Part shown: positions 15,510 through 24,996 of the stretch, piece after piece | How positions within the stretch are numbered: position 1 is the first letter of the stretch | Layout: every line of letters begins with the position of its first letter | Assembly (NCBI RefSeq): GCF_023168405.1 | Contig: NZ_AP025285.1 | Location: 1,920,001 to 1,984,000, forward strand | Source of the DNA: Leptogranulimonas caecicola | GTDB lineage: Bacteria; Actinomycetota; Coriobacteriia; Coriobacteriales; Atopobiaceae | DNA length: 64,000 nt | Reading direction: 5' to 3' | The notes under the pieces: generated by a model | Database searches by the model: none | The model's input: only the letters and a program-made list of their open reading frames with translations | Told to the model about the DNA's origin: nothing | Program-made: the position numbers and the translations under genes

Positions 15510-16463
15510 ATGGCATCTAATCATAGGGAAGGCGTTGGGCTCGCTCTGGCAGGTGGCGGCTGGAGATCGTTCTCGGAAGTCGCGGTGCTTGAAGATATGG
15601 AACGCAACAATCTAAAGGTTGCAGCGGTGGCCGGCACCTCGATGGGCGCGCTGGTGGCAACACTGGTGGCGTCGGGGCTGAGCTCATCGGACATTGAGAG
15701 TTTGCTGCTGGAGCTGGACAAGTCGGTGGCAGACGCGGGAATCATCAAGACCATGAAGAGGCATGTGCTTTCGGCGGTGACCCATCAAGGGTTTTTGGGT
15801 GACGGCGTGCTGATGGATCAGGTCGCTCCCCTGCTGGAAAAGGTGGGAGTCAAAACTTTTGGGGATTTGAAGCTGCCGCTGGCGCTGACTTCTGTGGATA
15901 TTCTCACCGGCGAGCTATGCGTGTTCACGGGAACGGATGGGTATTTCTCGGGGCCGGCGGGGTCGTGGAAGTGGATTCCGGGCGATCACGATTTGGCGAG
16001 CTGCATTGCGGCTTCGGGAGCATACCCGCTGGTAGTGCAACCTTTGTCCTTTGAGGGGCATACGCTGGTAGACGGCGGATGTCGCATGAATCTGCCCACG
16101 CCGCTGTTTGACCGGTCCACGGTGGACGGGGTTGTGGCAGCGCACATGCTTAGGACCTTTGAACCGGCGGATGATCTGACGGTCTTGAACCTCATGACCA
16201 AGTGCATGAATTATGGCGCTCAACAGCTGGAGATTCTCTACGCGCAGGCGGCAGACGTCGAGGTGAACATCCCTGTGCCGGGTGAGGAGACGTTCAATCC
16301 GGGCAACGGTCAGGGTGTCATCGATTTTGCGCGGGTGTGGCTGAAGGAGCATCCGGTGGACTGGTCGGCGGCACATCCGAGCCTGCTGGACTCTGTGCGT
16401 CGTGGCGCCGCGGACTATCTGAGCAGGCTGTTTAGGAACGCGCAGGAGTCGGTGAGCCAATAA
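15510..16463 (+). CDS. Patatin-like phospholipase
   Basis: A 317-residue serine hydrolase expected to cleave acyl chains from phospholipids or related esters. GLALAGGGWRSFSEVAVLE is the glycine-rich oxyanion-hole loop. VAGTSMGALVA gives the GxSxG nucleophile, and LVDGGCRMNLPTPLF gives the DGG aspartate, so the catalytic Ser-Asp dyad is complete. No signal peptide is seen, so it acts in the cytoplasm or at the inner membrane face. The start follows AAGGGAGG. Its upstream region shares the LexA-like palindrome with the divergent unknown gene. Patatins serve in lipid turnover and, in some defence systems, as effectors; nothing here decides between them. Confidence 0.88.
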   Translation: MASNHREGVGLALAGGGWRSFSEVAVLEDMERNNLKVAAVAGTSMGALVATLVASGLSSSDIESLLLELDKSVADAGIIKTMKRHVLSAVTHQGFLGDGVLMDQVAPLLEKVGVKTFGDLKLPLALTSVDILTGELCVFTGTDGYFSGPAGSWKWIPGDHDLASCIAASGAYPLVVQPLSFEGHTLVDGGCRMNLPTPLFDRSTVDGVVAAHMLRTFEPADDLTVLNLMTKCMNYGAQQLEILYAQAADVEVNIPVPGEETFNPGNGQGVIDFARVWLKEHPVDWSAAHPSLLDSVRRGAADYLSRLFRNAQESVSQ

Positions 16464-16470
16464 CGTGCGA

Positions 16471-16511
16471 CGAGCCCCAGAGCGCGCGAATGGATGGCGC
16501 TCTGGGGCTCG
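16471..16511. terminator. 15-bp perfect hairpin between convergent genes
   Basis: CGAGCCCCAGAGCGC at 16471-16485 pairs exactly with GCGCTCTGGGGCTCG at 16497-16511. There is no T-run on either side, so it is either a U-less terminator or an RNA-stabilising stem between the patatin and XRE genes. Confidence 0.5.
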
Positions 16512-16564
16512 CTGGGATGTGTGGGATAGACAGGTCTTGATAGCCCGAGTTTGCTACGGTGCGG

Positions 16565-17527
16565 CTACGAGTCGTAGCTCTTGGGCCAGAGGGCGTCTAC
16601 CAGGAGTGATGCGGCGAGACCTAGGAGGATCCAAGCCCAACCGGGATGCCAGGTGCCCCAGAGGGCGCCGGTGACGAGAAAGATGGAGAGGCCGGTCCAG
16701 AAGCAAAAGCCGGCAACGGCTCCGCGTAGCTTCTTGCCGCGATGGCCGCGGACCCACGCATTGGCAACGCCGCAGAGGCTCTCCCAGGCGGGGATGGCTG
16801 CGACGAAAGCCCAGCCCAGGTTCCAACGCTGTCCAAAGAGGCCTAGGCCCAGCAGGGCGATGAGGGAGAGGGGCGCATAGGGAATGCACGCGATGAAGGC
16901 TTTGGGTTTGGAGTCGTGGGAAGTGGCGCGGTGGGCGTCGGCCCAGCTGTCGTAGCGAGTGTCGTCGATCCATACCGAGCCATCGTCCTGGGTGCGGACG
17001 GTATGCGTGCCGTCGGTGGCGTTGATGTGGATGCCACCAGGGCCCACCTCCACCTGGTCGCCAGAGACATAGTCGTGCACCCGCACGCCGTCCCAACCTA
17101 CATGCACTGAAGCATCGTCGGCGTCTACATGGACGCCCTCGTCCCAGGAACAATGGACCTGGTCGCGGGAGTCGCCATTCTCGGCATCGGGGTCGTCTGG
17201 GGAGTCGCCTGCGGGGTTGGGCTCGCCTGCCGGATTGTCGGCGTCGGCGGCGCTGGGACCAGAAGCGTCGTCCGAGTCTTGGAAGTTGGGCTTCTCGGCA
17301 GGGTCGAGGAGCTCGGCGGGAGCGTCCTCTCCATAGATCAGCTGGTCGAGGGTGACTCCGTAGAGGCGGGCGAGGGCGATGAGGTTGTCGGTGTCGGGGC
17401 TGGATTCTGTGCGCTCCCATTTGGAGACTGCCTGACGGGAGACTCCGAGCTTTTGGGCCAGTTGCTCCTGGGTGAGGCCATGCTGGCGGCGGAGGGTGGC
17501 GAGGCGCTCGGCGATGGAGACGTTCAT
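16565..17527 (-). CDS. XRE-family regulator fused to a membrane domain
   Basis: A 320-residue protein starting at the ATG at 17527 (AGGAAGG seven bases upstream). Residues 1-60 form a Cro/C1 helix-turn-helix: IAERLATLRRQHGLTQEQLA, then KLGVSRQAVSKWERTESSPD. A long acidic, Ser/Pro/Asp-rich linker follows. Next comes a segment rich in short beta-strands (VHVDADDASVHVGWDGVRVH), reminiscent of adhesin-like repeats in membrane-tethered regulators. The last third holds four hydrophobic helices ending near LLGLAASLLVDALW. DNA binding from a membrane-tethered protein suggests response to envelope state. Targets are unknown. Confidence 0.75.
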   Translation of the reverse strand: MNVSIAERLATLRRQHGLTQEQLAQKLGVSRQAVSKWERTESSPDTDNLIALARLYGVTLDQLIYGEDAPAELLDPAEKPNFQDSDDASGPSAADADNPAGEPNPAGDSPDDPDAENGDSRDQVHCSWDEGVHVDADDASVHVGWDGVRVHDYVSGDQVEVGPGGIHINATDGTHTVRTQDDGSVWIDDTRYDSWADAHRATSHDSKPKAFIACIPYAPLSLIALLGLGLFGQRWNLGWAFVAAIPAWESLCGVANAWVRGHRGKKLRGAVAGFCFWTGLSIFLVTGALWGTWHPGWAWILLGLAASLLVDALWPKSYDS

Positions 17528-17635
17528 GGGCGTGCCTTCCTGTGCGGTGGGCTGCGGGATGAAGTGGTGCGGTTCCATTGGTTCCAGCGTGCCAAGAAGG
17601 CCGGTTGCGTGCCACCGCTTTTGGGTTGAGAATCG

Positions 17636-17669
17636 AAAACGCCTCCGCAACGAGGGGTTGCGGAGGCGT
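17636..17669 (-). terminator. serS terminator
   Basis: On the minus strand ACGCCTCCGCAAC pairs with GTTGCGGAGGCGT across a five-base loop, followed by TTTTC. It begins about 33 bases after the serS stop. Confidence 0.85.
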
Positions 17670-17701
17670 GTTAGCGCAGGTAGATCGAGGTGTAGGGAGC
17701 G

Positions 17702-18997
17702 CTAGGCGTTGATGGATTCCTCTGGGGTGATGAGGGTCACGCCGCCCATGTAGGGAACCAGGGCCTCGGGAACGGTGACGGTGCCGTCCTCGTTTTGGTA
17801 GTTCTCGATGATGGCGGCCATGGCGCGGCCCACGGCGAGGCCGCTTCCGTTGAGGGTGTGCACATAGCGGGTGCCCTTGAACTCGCTGGGGTCCTTGTAG
17901 CGGATGTTGGCGCGACGGGCCTGGAAGTCCCAGCAGTTGGAGCAGCTGGAGATCTCCTTGTAGTTGTGGTAGCTGGGCAGCCACACCTCGAGGTCGTAGG
18001 TCTTGGCGGCGGAGAAGCCCAGGTCGCCGGAGCAAAGGGTCACCACATGGTAAGGCAGGCCCAGGGCCTGGAGGCAGAGCTCGGCCTCGTGGGTCATGGC
18101 CTCAAGCTGGTTCATGGAGTCCTCGGGGCGGGCGAACTTGACCATCTCCACCTTGTCGAACTCATGCACGCGGATGATGCCGCGGGTGTCGCGGCCAGCG
18201 CTGCCTGCTTCCTCGCGGAAGCAGGGGGTGAAGGCGGTGTACTTGAGGGGCAGCTTGTCGCCGTTGATGACCTCGTCGCGGTGGATGTTGGTGAGCATGA
18301 CCTCGGCGGTGGGGATGAGGTAGAGGTTGGGCTCTACGTGGAAGAGATCATCTTCGAACTTGGGCAGCTGGCCGGTGCCGTAGAGGGTCTCGGCGTTGGT
18401 GATGACAGGGGGCCACCACTCCTTGAAGCCGGCCTTGATGTGCATATCGACGAAGAAGTTGATGAGGGCGCGCTCCAGGCGGGCGCCCATGCCCCCCAGC
18501 AGGTAGAAGCGGCTGCCGGCGATCTTCACGCCGCGCTCGAAGTCGATAATGCCCAGCTCAGGGCCAAGATCCCAGTGGGCCTTGGCCTCAAAGTCGAACT
18601 GGCGCGGGGTGCCCCACTTGCGGACCTCGACGTTCTCGGAGTCATCCTTGCCCTCCGGCACCGAGGCGTCGGGGATGTTGGGGATGCGGCTCATGAGGTC
18701 GTGGAGCTCTTGCTCTACCTGGCCACGACGGTCTTCCAGCTGGGAGATGCGGCTCTTATCGGCAGCCACCTGGGCCTTGAGCTGGTCCGCCTCGTCGCGC
18801 TTGCCCTCGCGCATGAGGGCGCCGATCTCCTTGGACGCCTTGTTGCGCGCAGCCTGGAGGGCCTCGGCCTGGGCGATGGTGGAGCGGCGCTCGGCCTCGA
18901 GCTCGAAGAACTTCTCACGGTCCCAGGAGCCGTGGCGCGCCTCCATGGCGGCGTCGACGACCTGGGGATTCTCTCGTACGAACTTGATATCGAGCAT
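17702..18997 (-). CDS. serS: Seryl-tRNA synthetase
   Basis: Charges tRNA-Ser, one gene of which lies at 12913. The N-terminal ~110 residues ([20 protein letters not shown] onward) form the long coiled-coil arm that grips the tRNA variable loop. [20 protein letters not shown] is class II motif 2, and [19 protein letters not shown] is motif 3 with the ATP-binding arginine. At 431 residues it is full length. Less than 160 bases separate it from the divergent small gene at 19150, too short for a T-box, and no specifier-loop or T-box sequence is visible. Confidence 0.97.
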   Translation of the reverse strand: MLDIKFVRENPQVVDAAMEARHGSWDREKFFELEAERRSTIAQAEALQAARNKASKEIGALMREGKRDEADQLKAQVAADKSRISQLEDRRGQVEQELHDLMSRIPNIPDASVPEGKDDSENVEVRKWGTPRQFDFEAKAHWDLGPELGIIDFERGVKIAGSRFYLLGGMGARLERALINFFVDMHIKAGFKEWWPPVITNAETLYGTGQLPKFEDDLFHVEPNLYLIPTAEVMLTNIHRDEVINGDKLPLKYTAFTPCFREEAGSAGRDTRGIIRVHEFDKVEMVKFARPEDSMNQLEAMTHEAELCLQALGLPYHVVTLCSGDLGFSAAKTYDLEVWLPSYHNYKEISSCSNCWDFQARRANIRYKDPSEFKGTRYVHTLNGSGLAVGRAMAAIIENYQNEDGTVTVPEALVPYMGGVTLITPEESINA

Positions 18998-19149
18998 GGG
19001 GCCCCGCTTTCTTGTGGGTTGACACTACTGCTATTTGGGCGATTTATCAGTATATACTTGCCACTACTACTTGTTGGATACTACCCCGGGCTTCCTGTCG
19101 CAACGGCGCGACCCGGCCATTGGGCACATCTTGCACCGAAAGGTTAACC

Positions 19150-19362
19150 ATGGACTTCTTTAGCTGGCTTTTTGATACGCGCGCAGGCGTGGCCTGCCTG
19201 TTCATTGGCGGCATCATCCTGTGCCTCATCATCGCGTTCGTGCTGGAGCGCCGCACGCGCAAGCAGTACTTCAACCATGAGAAGACCGACGACGAGGAAG
19301 GCGGGATCTTCTCGGGTGTTTTTGGCGACGACGATGAGGACTCCGACTCCAAGCAGCGCTGA
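19150..19362 (+). CDS. Small single-span membrane protein
   Basis: A 70-residue protein starting at the ATG at 19150 after GAAAGG. MDFFSWLFDTRAG is followed by one hydrophobic helix (VACLFIGGIILCLIIAFVL), a basic RRTRKQ stop-transfer and an acidic tail (DDEEGG, DDDEDSDSK). The charge pattern predicts the acidic tail in the cytoplasm. I do not recognise a family. It is divergent from serS; a TTGACA at 19019-19024 may belong to its promoter. Confidence 0.65.
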   Translation: MDFFSWLFDTRAGVACLFIGGIILCLIIAFVLERRTRKQYFNHEKTDDEEGGIFSGVFGDDDEDSDSKQR

Positions 19363-19399
19363 TGGAGCGGTGAAACACAGCGGATGCCGAACGGCAACG

Positions 19400-19482
19400 T
19401 GTGGTTCGCGAGGCAGCTTCTGTGGTGCGCGAGGCAGCTGGCTTCTGCGATGCGCGGGACGAGCAGCTTCTGTGGTTCGCAG
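19400..19482. repeat. Imperfect 21-25 bp tandem repeats
   Basis: Three full units and one partial unit share TGTGGTTCGCGAGGCAGCTTC or close variants (starts at 19400, 19421, 19446 and 19471). They lie in non-coding DNA just after the small membrane-protein gene. Confidence 0.7.
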
Positions 19483-19531
19483 GATAAGTATTGCAGATCC
19501 CTCTGATTTTATGCTTCATTTGCTACATATT

Positions 19532-19601
19532 GGGCCCCTGGGCCTTCGAGAGCTTCTTGACGCACCAGCTAGGAAGCTCTTCAGCTAGGGGCTCTTTTTT
19601 T
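19532..19601 (+). terminator. Long nested terminator after the small membrane-protein gene
   Basis: GGGCCCCT (19532-19539) pairs with AGGGGCTC (19587-19594), enclosing AGAGCTTC/GAAGCTCT, and a seven-T run follows immediately. This would end transcription from the left, about 230 bases after the gene. Confidence 0.7.
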
Positions 19602-19619
19602 ATGGATCATCGCGGCATG

Positions 19620-19644
19620 AAAAAAGGAGCCTTGAGGGGCTCCT
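19620..19644 (-). terminator. Terminator after tRNA-Leu
   Basis: On the minus strand AGGAGCC-CCTCAA-GGCTCCT is followed by TTTTT. It lies ten bases beyond the tRNA 3' end. Confidence 0.88.
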
Positions 19645-19653
19645 GAGAAAGTC

Positions 19654-19740
19654 TGGTGCGGGCGAAAGGACTTGAACCTTCATGAGATTGCTCTCATACG
19701 GACCTGAACCGTACGCGTCTGCCAATTCCGCCACGCCCGC
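19654..19740 (-). tRNA. tRNA-Leu(CAG)
   Basis: An 87-base class II tRNA with acceptor GCGGGCG/CGCCCGC, a long variable arm and encoded CCA. The anticodon stem TACGG/CCGTA holds loop TTCAGGT, giving anticodon CAG. Confidence 0.97.
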
Positions 19741-19751
19741 GTAGCTAGGTT

Positions 19752-19781
19752 AGTATGCCACACTTTTACCGCCTGTGGCAA
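19752..19781 (-). promoter_or_regulatory. Promoter of tRNA-Leu
   Basis: On the minus strand TTGCCA (19776-19781), an 18-base spacer and CATACT (19752-19757), with the -10 ending 11 bases before the tRNA. Confidence 0.6.
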
Positions 19782-19969
19782 AGTTTTTTTGATCGCACCT
19801 ATGAGCCCGTTTCTCCACATAAGCTCTCCTTGATTTGGCGCAGGGACGGGCAAGAGTGCCTCGGCTCAGCGGGGATGCTACACTAGGAAGCCAAAGAGTC
19901 GCAGGTACCCATCGGTGCCTGCAGACAAAAGTCGTCCATTCGCACCCCATACACACCAAGGACGTCGTT

Positions 19970-21967
19970 ATGGCCCCATTCAACCAAGAGATGCCTTCGC
20001 AGGCTGGACCCTCTCGCACGGGTCGCGGCGCCTACGGCGCTGGCGCTGCAGGCGGCCTAGGGATGGCGGGTGGAGGCGAGAGTTTTGCATCCCCCCAGCT
20101 GTTGGGGCGCTACCGCATCATAGAGCAGCGCGACCAGGGCGGCTTTGGCTCCGTGTTGGTGTGCTGGGACGTGCGCCTGCAGCGACGCGTGGCCATCAAG
20201 TGCCTACCGCTGGAATCCCAGGATCCCGAGGTCTATGCCCAGGCGGGCTACGATGCCGCAGGGTACAGCCCAGCGGGCTGGGGCGCTGGCGGGGCAGGTG
20301 GCGCGGGCTGGGGCGCGGGGAACGCCGCAGGCTATGGGGTCGATGCCGCAGTGGCAGAGGCGCTGGCAGAGGCCCGGGCGTCAAGCGCGCTTACGCATCC
20401 CAACATCGTCACGGTGCACGACTTTGCGGTGGACGATCAGTTCGCCTACATAGTCATGGAGTACGTGGACGGCGTGACCCTTTCTGAGTTGATGGGCCGC
20501 GTCGAGGGCGGCGTGCTTATATGGTGCGAGGTGGCCTACGTGTTGCAGTCGGTGGCCTCGGCGCTCTCCTACGCCCACGACCACGGCGTGCTGCATCTGG
20601 ACATCAAGCCCGCAAACATCATGATCGACAAAACCGGCGCGGTGAAGCTGGCAGACTTTGGCATGGCCTCGCTGGCCTCGGCGGCCGGCTGGGACGATGC
20701 CCGAGGCGGCACGGTGGGCTACATGCCTCCCGAGCAGCTCTGCGGCGAGCTGGTGGACGAGCGCACCGACGTCTTTTCGCTGGCAACCGTCTGCTATCAG
20801 GCGCTTACGGGACGGGCGCCCTTCTCGGCCCCTACGGCCGAGAAGTCGCTCAAGCTGGAACAAAAGGGGGCGCCGCCGCTGGACTCGGTGGAAGCCGAGC
20901 TGGCTGGCCCCGTGACTTTGGCTTTCGAAAGCGCCATGAGCGCCGATCCAGCCGCGCGCATGGTGGATCCGCTGGAGCTGGCGGGCGAAGTGGTGCCGTC
21001 GCTGGGAGACCCTGAGGAAGGTCGGGCTTCCATCTGCGGGCTGCTGGACCAGGCGGAGGAAGGCGAAGAGTTCGATGAGTCGGCCTGGAGGGCGATGGAC
21101 CCGCCTGGCCGCCGCATCCCATGGCTTGCGGATTTTGTGTGTGTCGCCGCCGACGCCCTGGCCGCATTCCTCGTGACCAGCTGGGCCTGCCAGAGCTTGG
21201 GATTGCCCCTGAGCTGGGTGAGCGTCCTGGCACCTGCCGCCTGCGCAGCCCTCACCGCGCTCGCTCCCATGGTGGGCGCCTGCACTACGCTACTGGTTGC
21301 CTGTGTGGCGACGGGCTCGGTTGCCTTCGGCGCGGGCGGTCTGTTGCCCGCCCTGGGCTGGGGCGCCGCGGTGGCGGTGCCTACCCTGCTCTGGGTGGTG
21401 CGCGTGCTGCCTTGGCTGCCGAGAAACTCCAGCCGCCTGGCCTGCATCTCTCTGCTCGCAGGGCCGGCTGCCGGGTCGCCGGCGGTGAGCCCGGGCATTG
21501 CCGGCTATGGGCTGCCGCCTGCCGTGGCGGCCCTCACCAGCGCCCTGTCGTCCCTGCTCGCGCTGGTAGTGCGCGCAGGAGCAGGCGGCAACGCCGGAGG
21601 CAGCCTCTTCTTTGCAGCGGGAGCCGCAGGAAGCGCTGCAAGCTCTGCCGGCGGCATGGGCCCTCTGGCTGCCGTGGGAGCGGCGGTGTGCGTGGTGGGC
21701 TTCTCGGCATTGGCGGCTGCAGCAGCGTCCTGGTGCGGCGCCAAAGGCAGCCCGGGGCGCGTGGCGGCAGGGCAGCTTTTGGCGGTCGTCCTCATGCTGG
21801 TAGGGCTTTGCGTGGCTTCAGGTCTGGAGAATGGCCAGATATGGGCCGCTCCATCAGTTCAGGCCACGGCCGTTGCGGTAGGCTCAGGAGTACTCATGCT
21901 CCTCATGGTCGCGCTGTTTGGCATCCCCACGGCGCGCCGGGAAGGTGAAGACAGTGAACTTCCTTAA
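19970..21967 (+). CDS. Ser/Thr protein kinase with C-terminal multi-span membrane domain
   Basis: The kinase domain occupies residues ~45-330 from the ATG at 19970 (AAGGA eight bases upstream). It has a glycine loop RDQGGFGSVLV, the ATP-binding lysine in RRVAIKCL (K77), HLDIKPANIM (catalytic D211), ADFGMAS and MPPEQL. The arginine of HRD is replaced by leucine (HLD), so it is a non-RD kinase. About 40 residues rich in Gly, Ala and Trp are inserted between the lysine and helix C. The last third has seven or so hydrophobic helices and no PASTA repeats. Its 3' end overlaps fhaA by 14 bases, heading the wall-growth operon. Confidence 0.85.
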   Translation: MAPFNQEMPSQAGPSRTGRGAYGAGAAGGLGMAGGGESFASPQLLGRYRIIEQRDQGGFGSVLVCWDVRLQRRVAIKCLPLESQDPEVYAQAGYDAAGYSPAGWGAGGAGGAGWGAGNAAGYGVDAAVAEALAEARASSALTHPNIVTVHDFAVDDQFAYIVMEYVDGVTLSELMGRVEGGVLIWCEVAYVLQSVASALSYAHDHGVLHLDIKPANIMIDKTGAVKLADFGMASLASAAGWDDARGGTVGYMPPEQLCGELVDERTDVFSLATVCYQALTGRAPFSAPTAEKSLKLEQKGAPPLDSVEAELAGPVTLAFESAMSADPAARMVDPLELAGEVVPSLGDPEEGRASICGLLDQAEEGEEFDESAWRAMDPPGRRIPWLADFVCVAADALAAFLVTSWACQSLGLPLSWVSVLAPAACAALTALAPMVGACTTLLVACVATGSVAFGAGGLLPALGWGAAVAVPTLLWVVRVLPWLPRNSSRLACISLLAGPAAGSPAVSPGIAGYGLPPAVAALTSALSSLLALVVRAGAGGNAGGSLFFAAGAAGSAASSAGGMGPLAAVGAAVCVVGFSALAAAAASWCGAKGSPGRVAAGQLLAVVLMLVGLCVASGLENGQIWAAPSVQATAVAVGSGVLMLLMVALFGIPTARREGEDSELP

Positions 21968-23255
21968 CGTGTTCGAAGAGCGCATCTCTGGTCTGTTTGG
22001 CGATTCCGCCCAGGCTGCCGCGCCCTTCTCCTTTAAAAAGCTTGCCAAGAAGGCCTCGAGCGAGCTGGAAAAAGAGACCTACGTGATCAACGGCGTAGAT
22101 ACGGCTCCTGCCCTGTTCACGGTGCTTATATCGGCAGACGACGATGCCGCCATGCGCCCTCTTTACGCCAGCCTCACCCAGGAGACGGCCCTGTTTTTGG
22201 AGGCCCATGCCCAGCGCCGCGGCTACACCTTTGTGGGCGCGCCGCTGGTGCGCTTCATGGTGGACCCGTCGCTCAAGCACGGCAAGTTCTCCGTGTTTGC
22301 AGAGAATGTCGACGCCCGTACCCTGGATCATCTGCGGGTGGAGGAGCAAGAGGTGCTCTCGGGCGCCCCTGCCGCCGCCCCTGCGCAGGGTCGCGCTGCA
22401 GCCACTCCGCGCGCCGCCGCCTCTGCCCGCCCCCGCGCCAACGCGCTGGAAGCGGGCCTGGGCCCCATCGGCAGCCCGGTGGCAGACGGCGCAGATGCCG
22501 GCTTGGACGTCATCAGCCCCAGCACCGTGCTGGACGTGGTGGAAGACGCCTACATCTCCGAGCAGCCCGGCGTCCCTGTCGCGCGTCCCGAGGCCCCCAT
22601 GGGCCCCAACCTGGCGCTGCGTCCGGAGCCCGCGGCTCCCTATGCCGACAATGGCGTGCCCCAGGCAGCTGTCCCGGCCGCCGGCGCCCCGTCCTTCTCG
22701 GCAGCAGAGAATGCGTCTGCCGCTGGCGCCGGTGCGCCAAGCCGCAGGCATGCTGCCTCGACCCCCCTGGTAAACCCCCATGCGGACGGCTCTTACAGCG
22801 CCACCCCCAGCTATGCCGGCTACGACGTGCCCGGCGCCCCGGCTCCCGTGGCGCCCTCGGTGCAGCAGCCAGCCGCATCGGTCCCTGGGCCTACCATGGC
22901 CCCTCCCACCCAGCGCCGCAACGTGCCCCTGGTAAACCCGCGGGCAGGGGCCGCGCCTCGTGCGACGGGCCCTTCGGCGGTGCTCATCGACCGCCAGAGC
23001 GGGCGCACCTATGCCTGCACCTCCGACCGCTGCATCATTGGCCGCGAGCGCACCACCGGCGGCATCGTGCTGCACGACCCCAACGTGAGCCGCCGCCATG
23101 CAGAGCTGTCCTATCAGGGCGGCCACTGGCTCATCAGCGACCTCAAGTCCATGAACGGCACCCTGGTGAACGACGTGGACATCGAGCGCTGCGTGCTGCG
23201 CGACGGCGACCTCATCACGCTGGGGCTTACGAACCTTGAGTTCCGGGAGGGCTGA
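21954..23255 (+). CDS. fhaA: FHA-domain protein FhaA (DUF3662 + FHA)
   Basis: Starts at a GTG at 21954 (FLNVFEERISGLFGD), inside the end of the kinase gene. Residues 1-120 are the FhaA N-terminal domain (ASSELEKETYVING, YTFVGAPLVRFMVD). A 200-residue Ala/Pro-rich linker follows. A C-terminal FHA domain (CIIGRE...NVSRRHAEL...LKSMNGTLVND) has the phosphothreonine-binding Arg, Ser-Arg-His and Asn residues. In actinobacteria FhaA reads kinase-phosphorylated partners in cell-wall synthesis. The stop overlaps the fhaB start (TGATG). Confidence 0.92.
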   Translation: MNFLNVFEERISGLFGDSAQAAAPFSFKKLAKKASSELEKETYVINGVDTAPALFTVLISADDDAAMRPLYASLTQETALFLEAHAQRRGYTFVGAPLVRFMVDPSLKHGKFSVFAENVDARTLDHLRVEEQEVLSGAPAAAPAQGRAAATPRAAASARPRANALEAGLGPIGSPVADGADAGLDVISPSTVLDVVEDAYISEQPGVPVARPEAPMGPNLALRPEPAAPYADNGVPQAAVPAAGAPSFSAAENASAAGAGAPSRRHAASTPLVNPHADGSYSATPSYAGYDVPGAPAPVAPSVQQPAASVPGPTMAPPTQRRNVPLVNPRAGAAPRATGPSAVLIDRQSGRTYACTSDRCIIGRERTTGGIVLHDPNVSRRHAELSYQGGHWLISDLKSMNGTLVNDVDIERCVLRDGDLITLGLTNLEFREG

Positions 23256-23664
23256 TGATCGACCTCGTCCTCTTTATTGGCCGCATCCTTTTGGTGGTGT
23301 TGCTCTACCTGTTTTTGTTCGCGGTCATGCGCACCGGCATTGGCCTGGTGAAAGGGCAGCGAAAAGACTCCGCCATCTGGACCTTGGACCTGGAGAAGGG
23401 GCCTCGCAACCTGCGCGGCCTCCATGTGGACATGCTGGGGCCCGTGGTCATTGGCCGCTCCCCTAGCTGCGACATCGTCATCGACGAGCCCTTTGTGAGC
23501 GCCAACCACGCGCGCCTCACCCTCCAGGGCCCGGCGCTGGTGCTGGAAGATCTGGAATCCACCAACGGCACCATGGTCAACGGCCGCGAGGTCACCGAGC
23601 CCGTCACCCTGCGCGACGGCGACGACCTGCAGGTAGGCGACGCCGTGCTTCGAGTGAGCCGCCG

Positions 23665-23668
<4 letters not shown>
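23255..23668 (+). CDS. fhaB: Membrane-anchored FHA-domain protein FhaB
   Basis: A 137-residue protein: one N-terminal transmembrane helix (FIGRILLVVLLYLFLFAVM), a short linker and a cytoplasmic FHA domain. VVIGRSPSCDIVIDEPFVSANHARL and LESTNGTMVNGRE hold the phosphothreonine-binding residues. It overlaps fhaA by one base and its stop overlaps pstP (ATGA). It likely localises phospho-dependent wall-synthesis complexes to the membrane. Confidence 0.92.

Positions 23669-24992
<1,324 letters not shown>

Positions 24993-24996
<4 letters not shown>

Noticed and set aside
16554-18035. 493-codon open frame across the XRE gene and the end of serS
   Set aside because: Arg/Pro-rich shadow translation overlapping two well-supported genes in another frame.
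17795-19147. 450-codon open frame antisense to serS
   Set aside because: serS is a certain gene on the other strand; the antisense frame is Val/Leu/Gly-rich as expected from the GC-rich complement and has no recognisable domain.
18998-19149. Possible T-box riboswitch upstream of serS
   Set aside because: Only about 150 bases separate serS from the divergent gene, and no T-box sequence or antiterminator is visible.
19500-19601. Possible SRP RNA or other housekeeping RNA
   Set aside because: The GGAAGGAAGCAG-type core of SRP RNA is absent; the structure is explained as a terminator.
21903-23126. 407-codon open frame antisense to fhaA
   Set aside because: The plus strand has FhaA with both conserved domains; the antisense product is low-complexity Gly/Arg/His.
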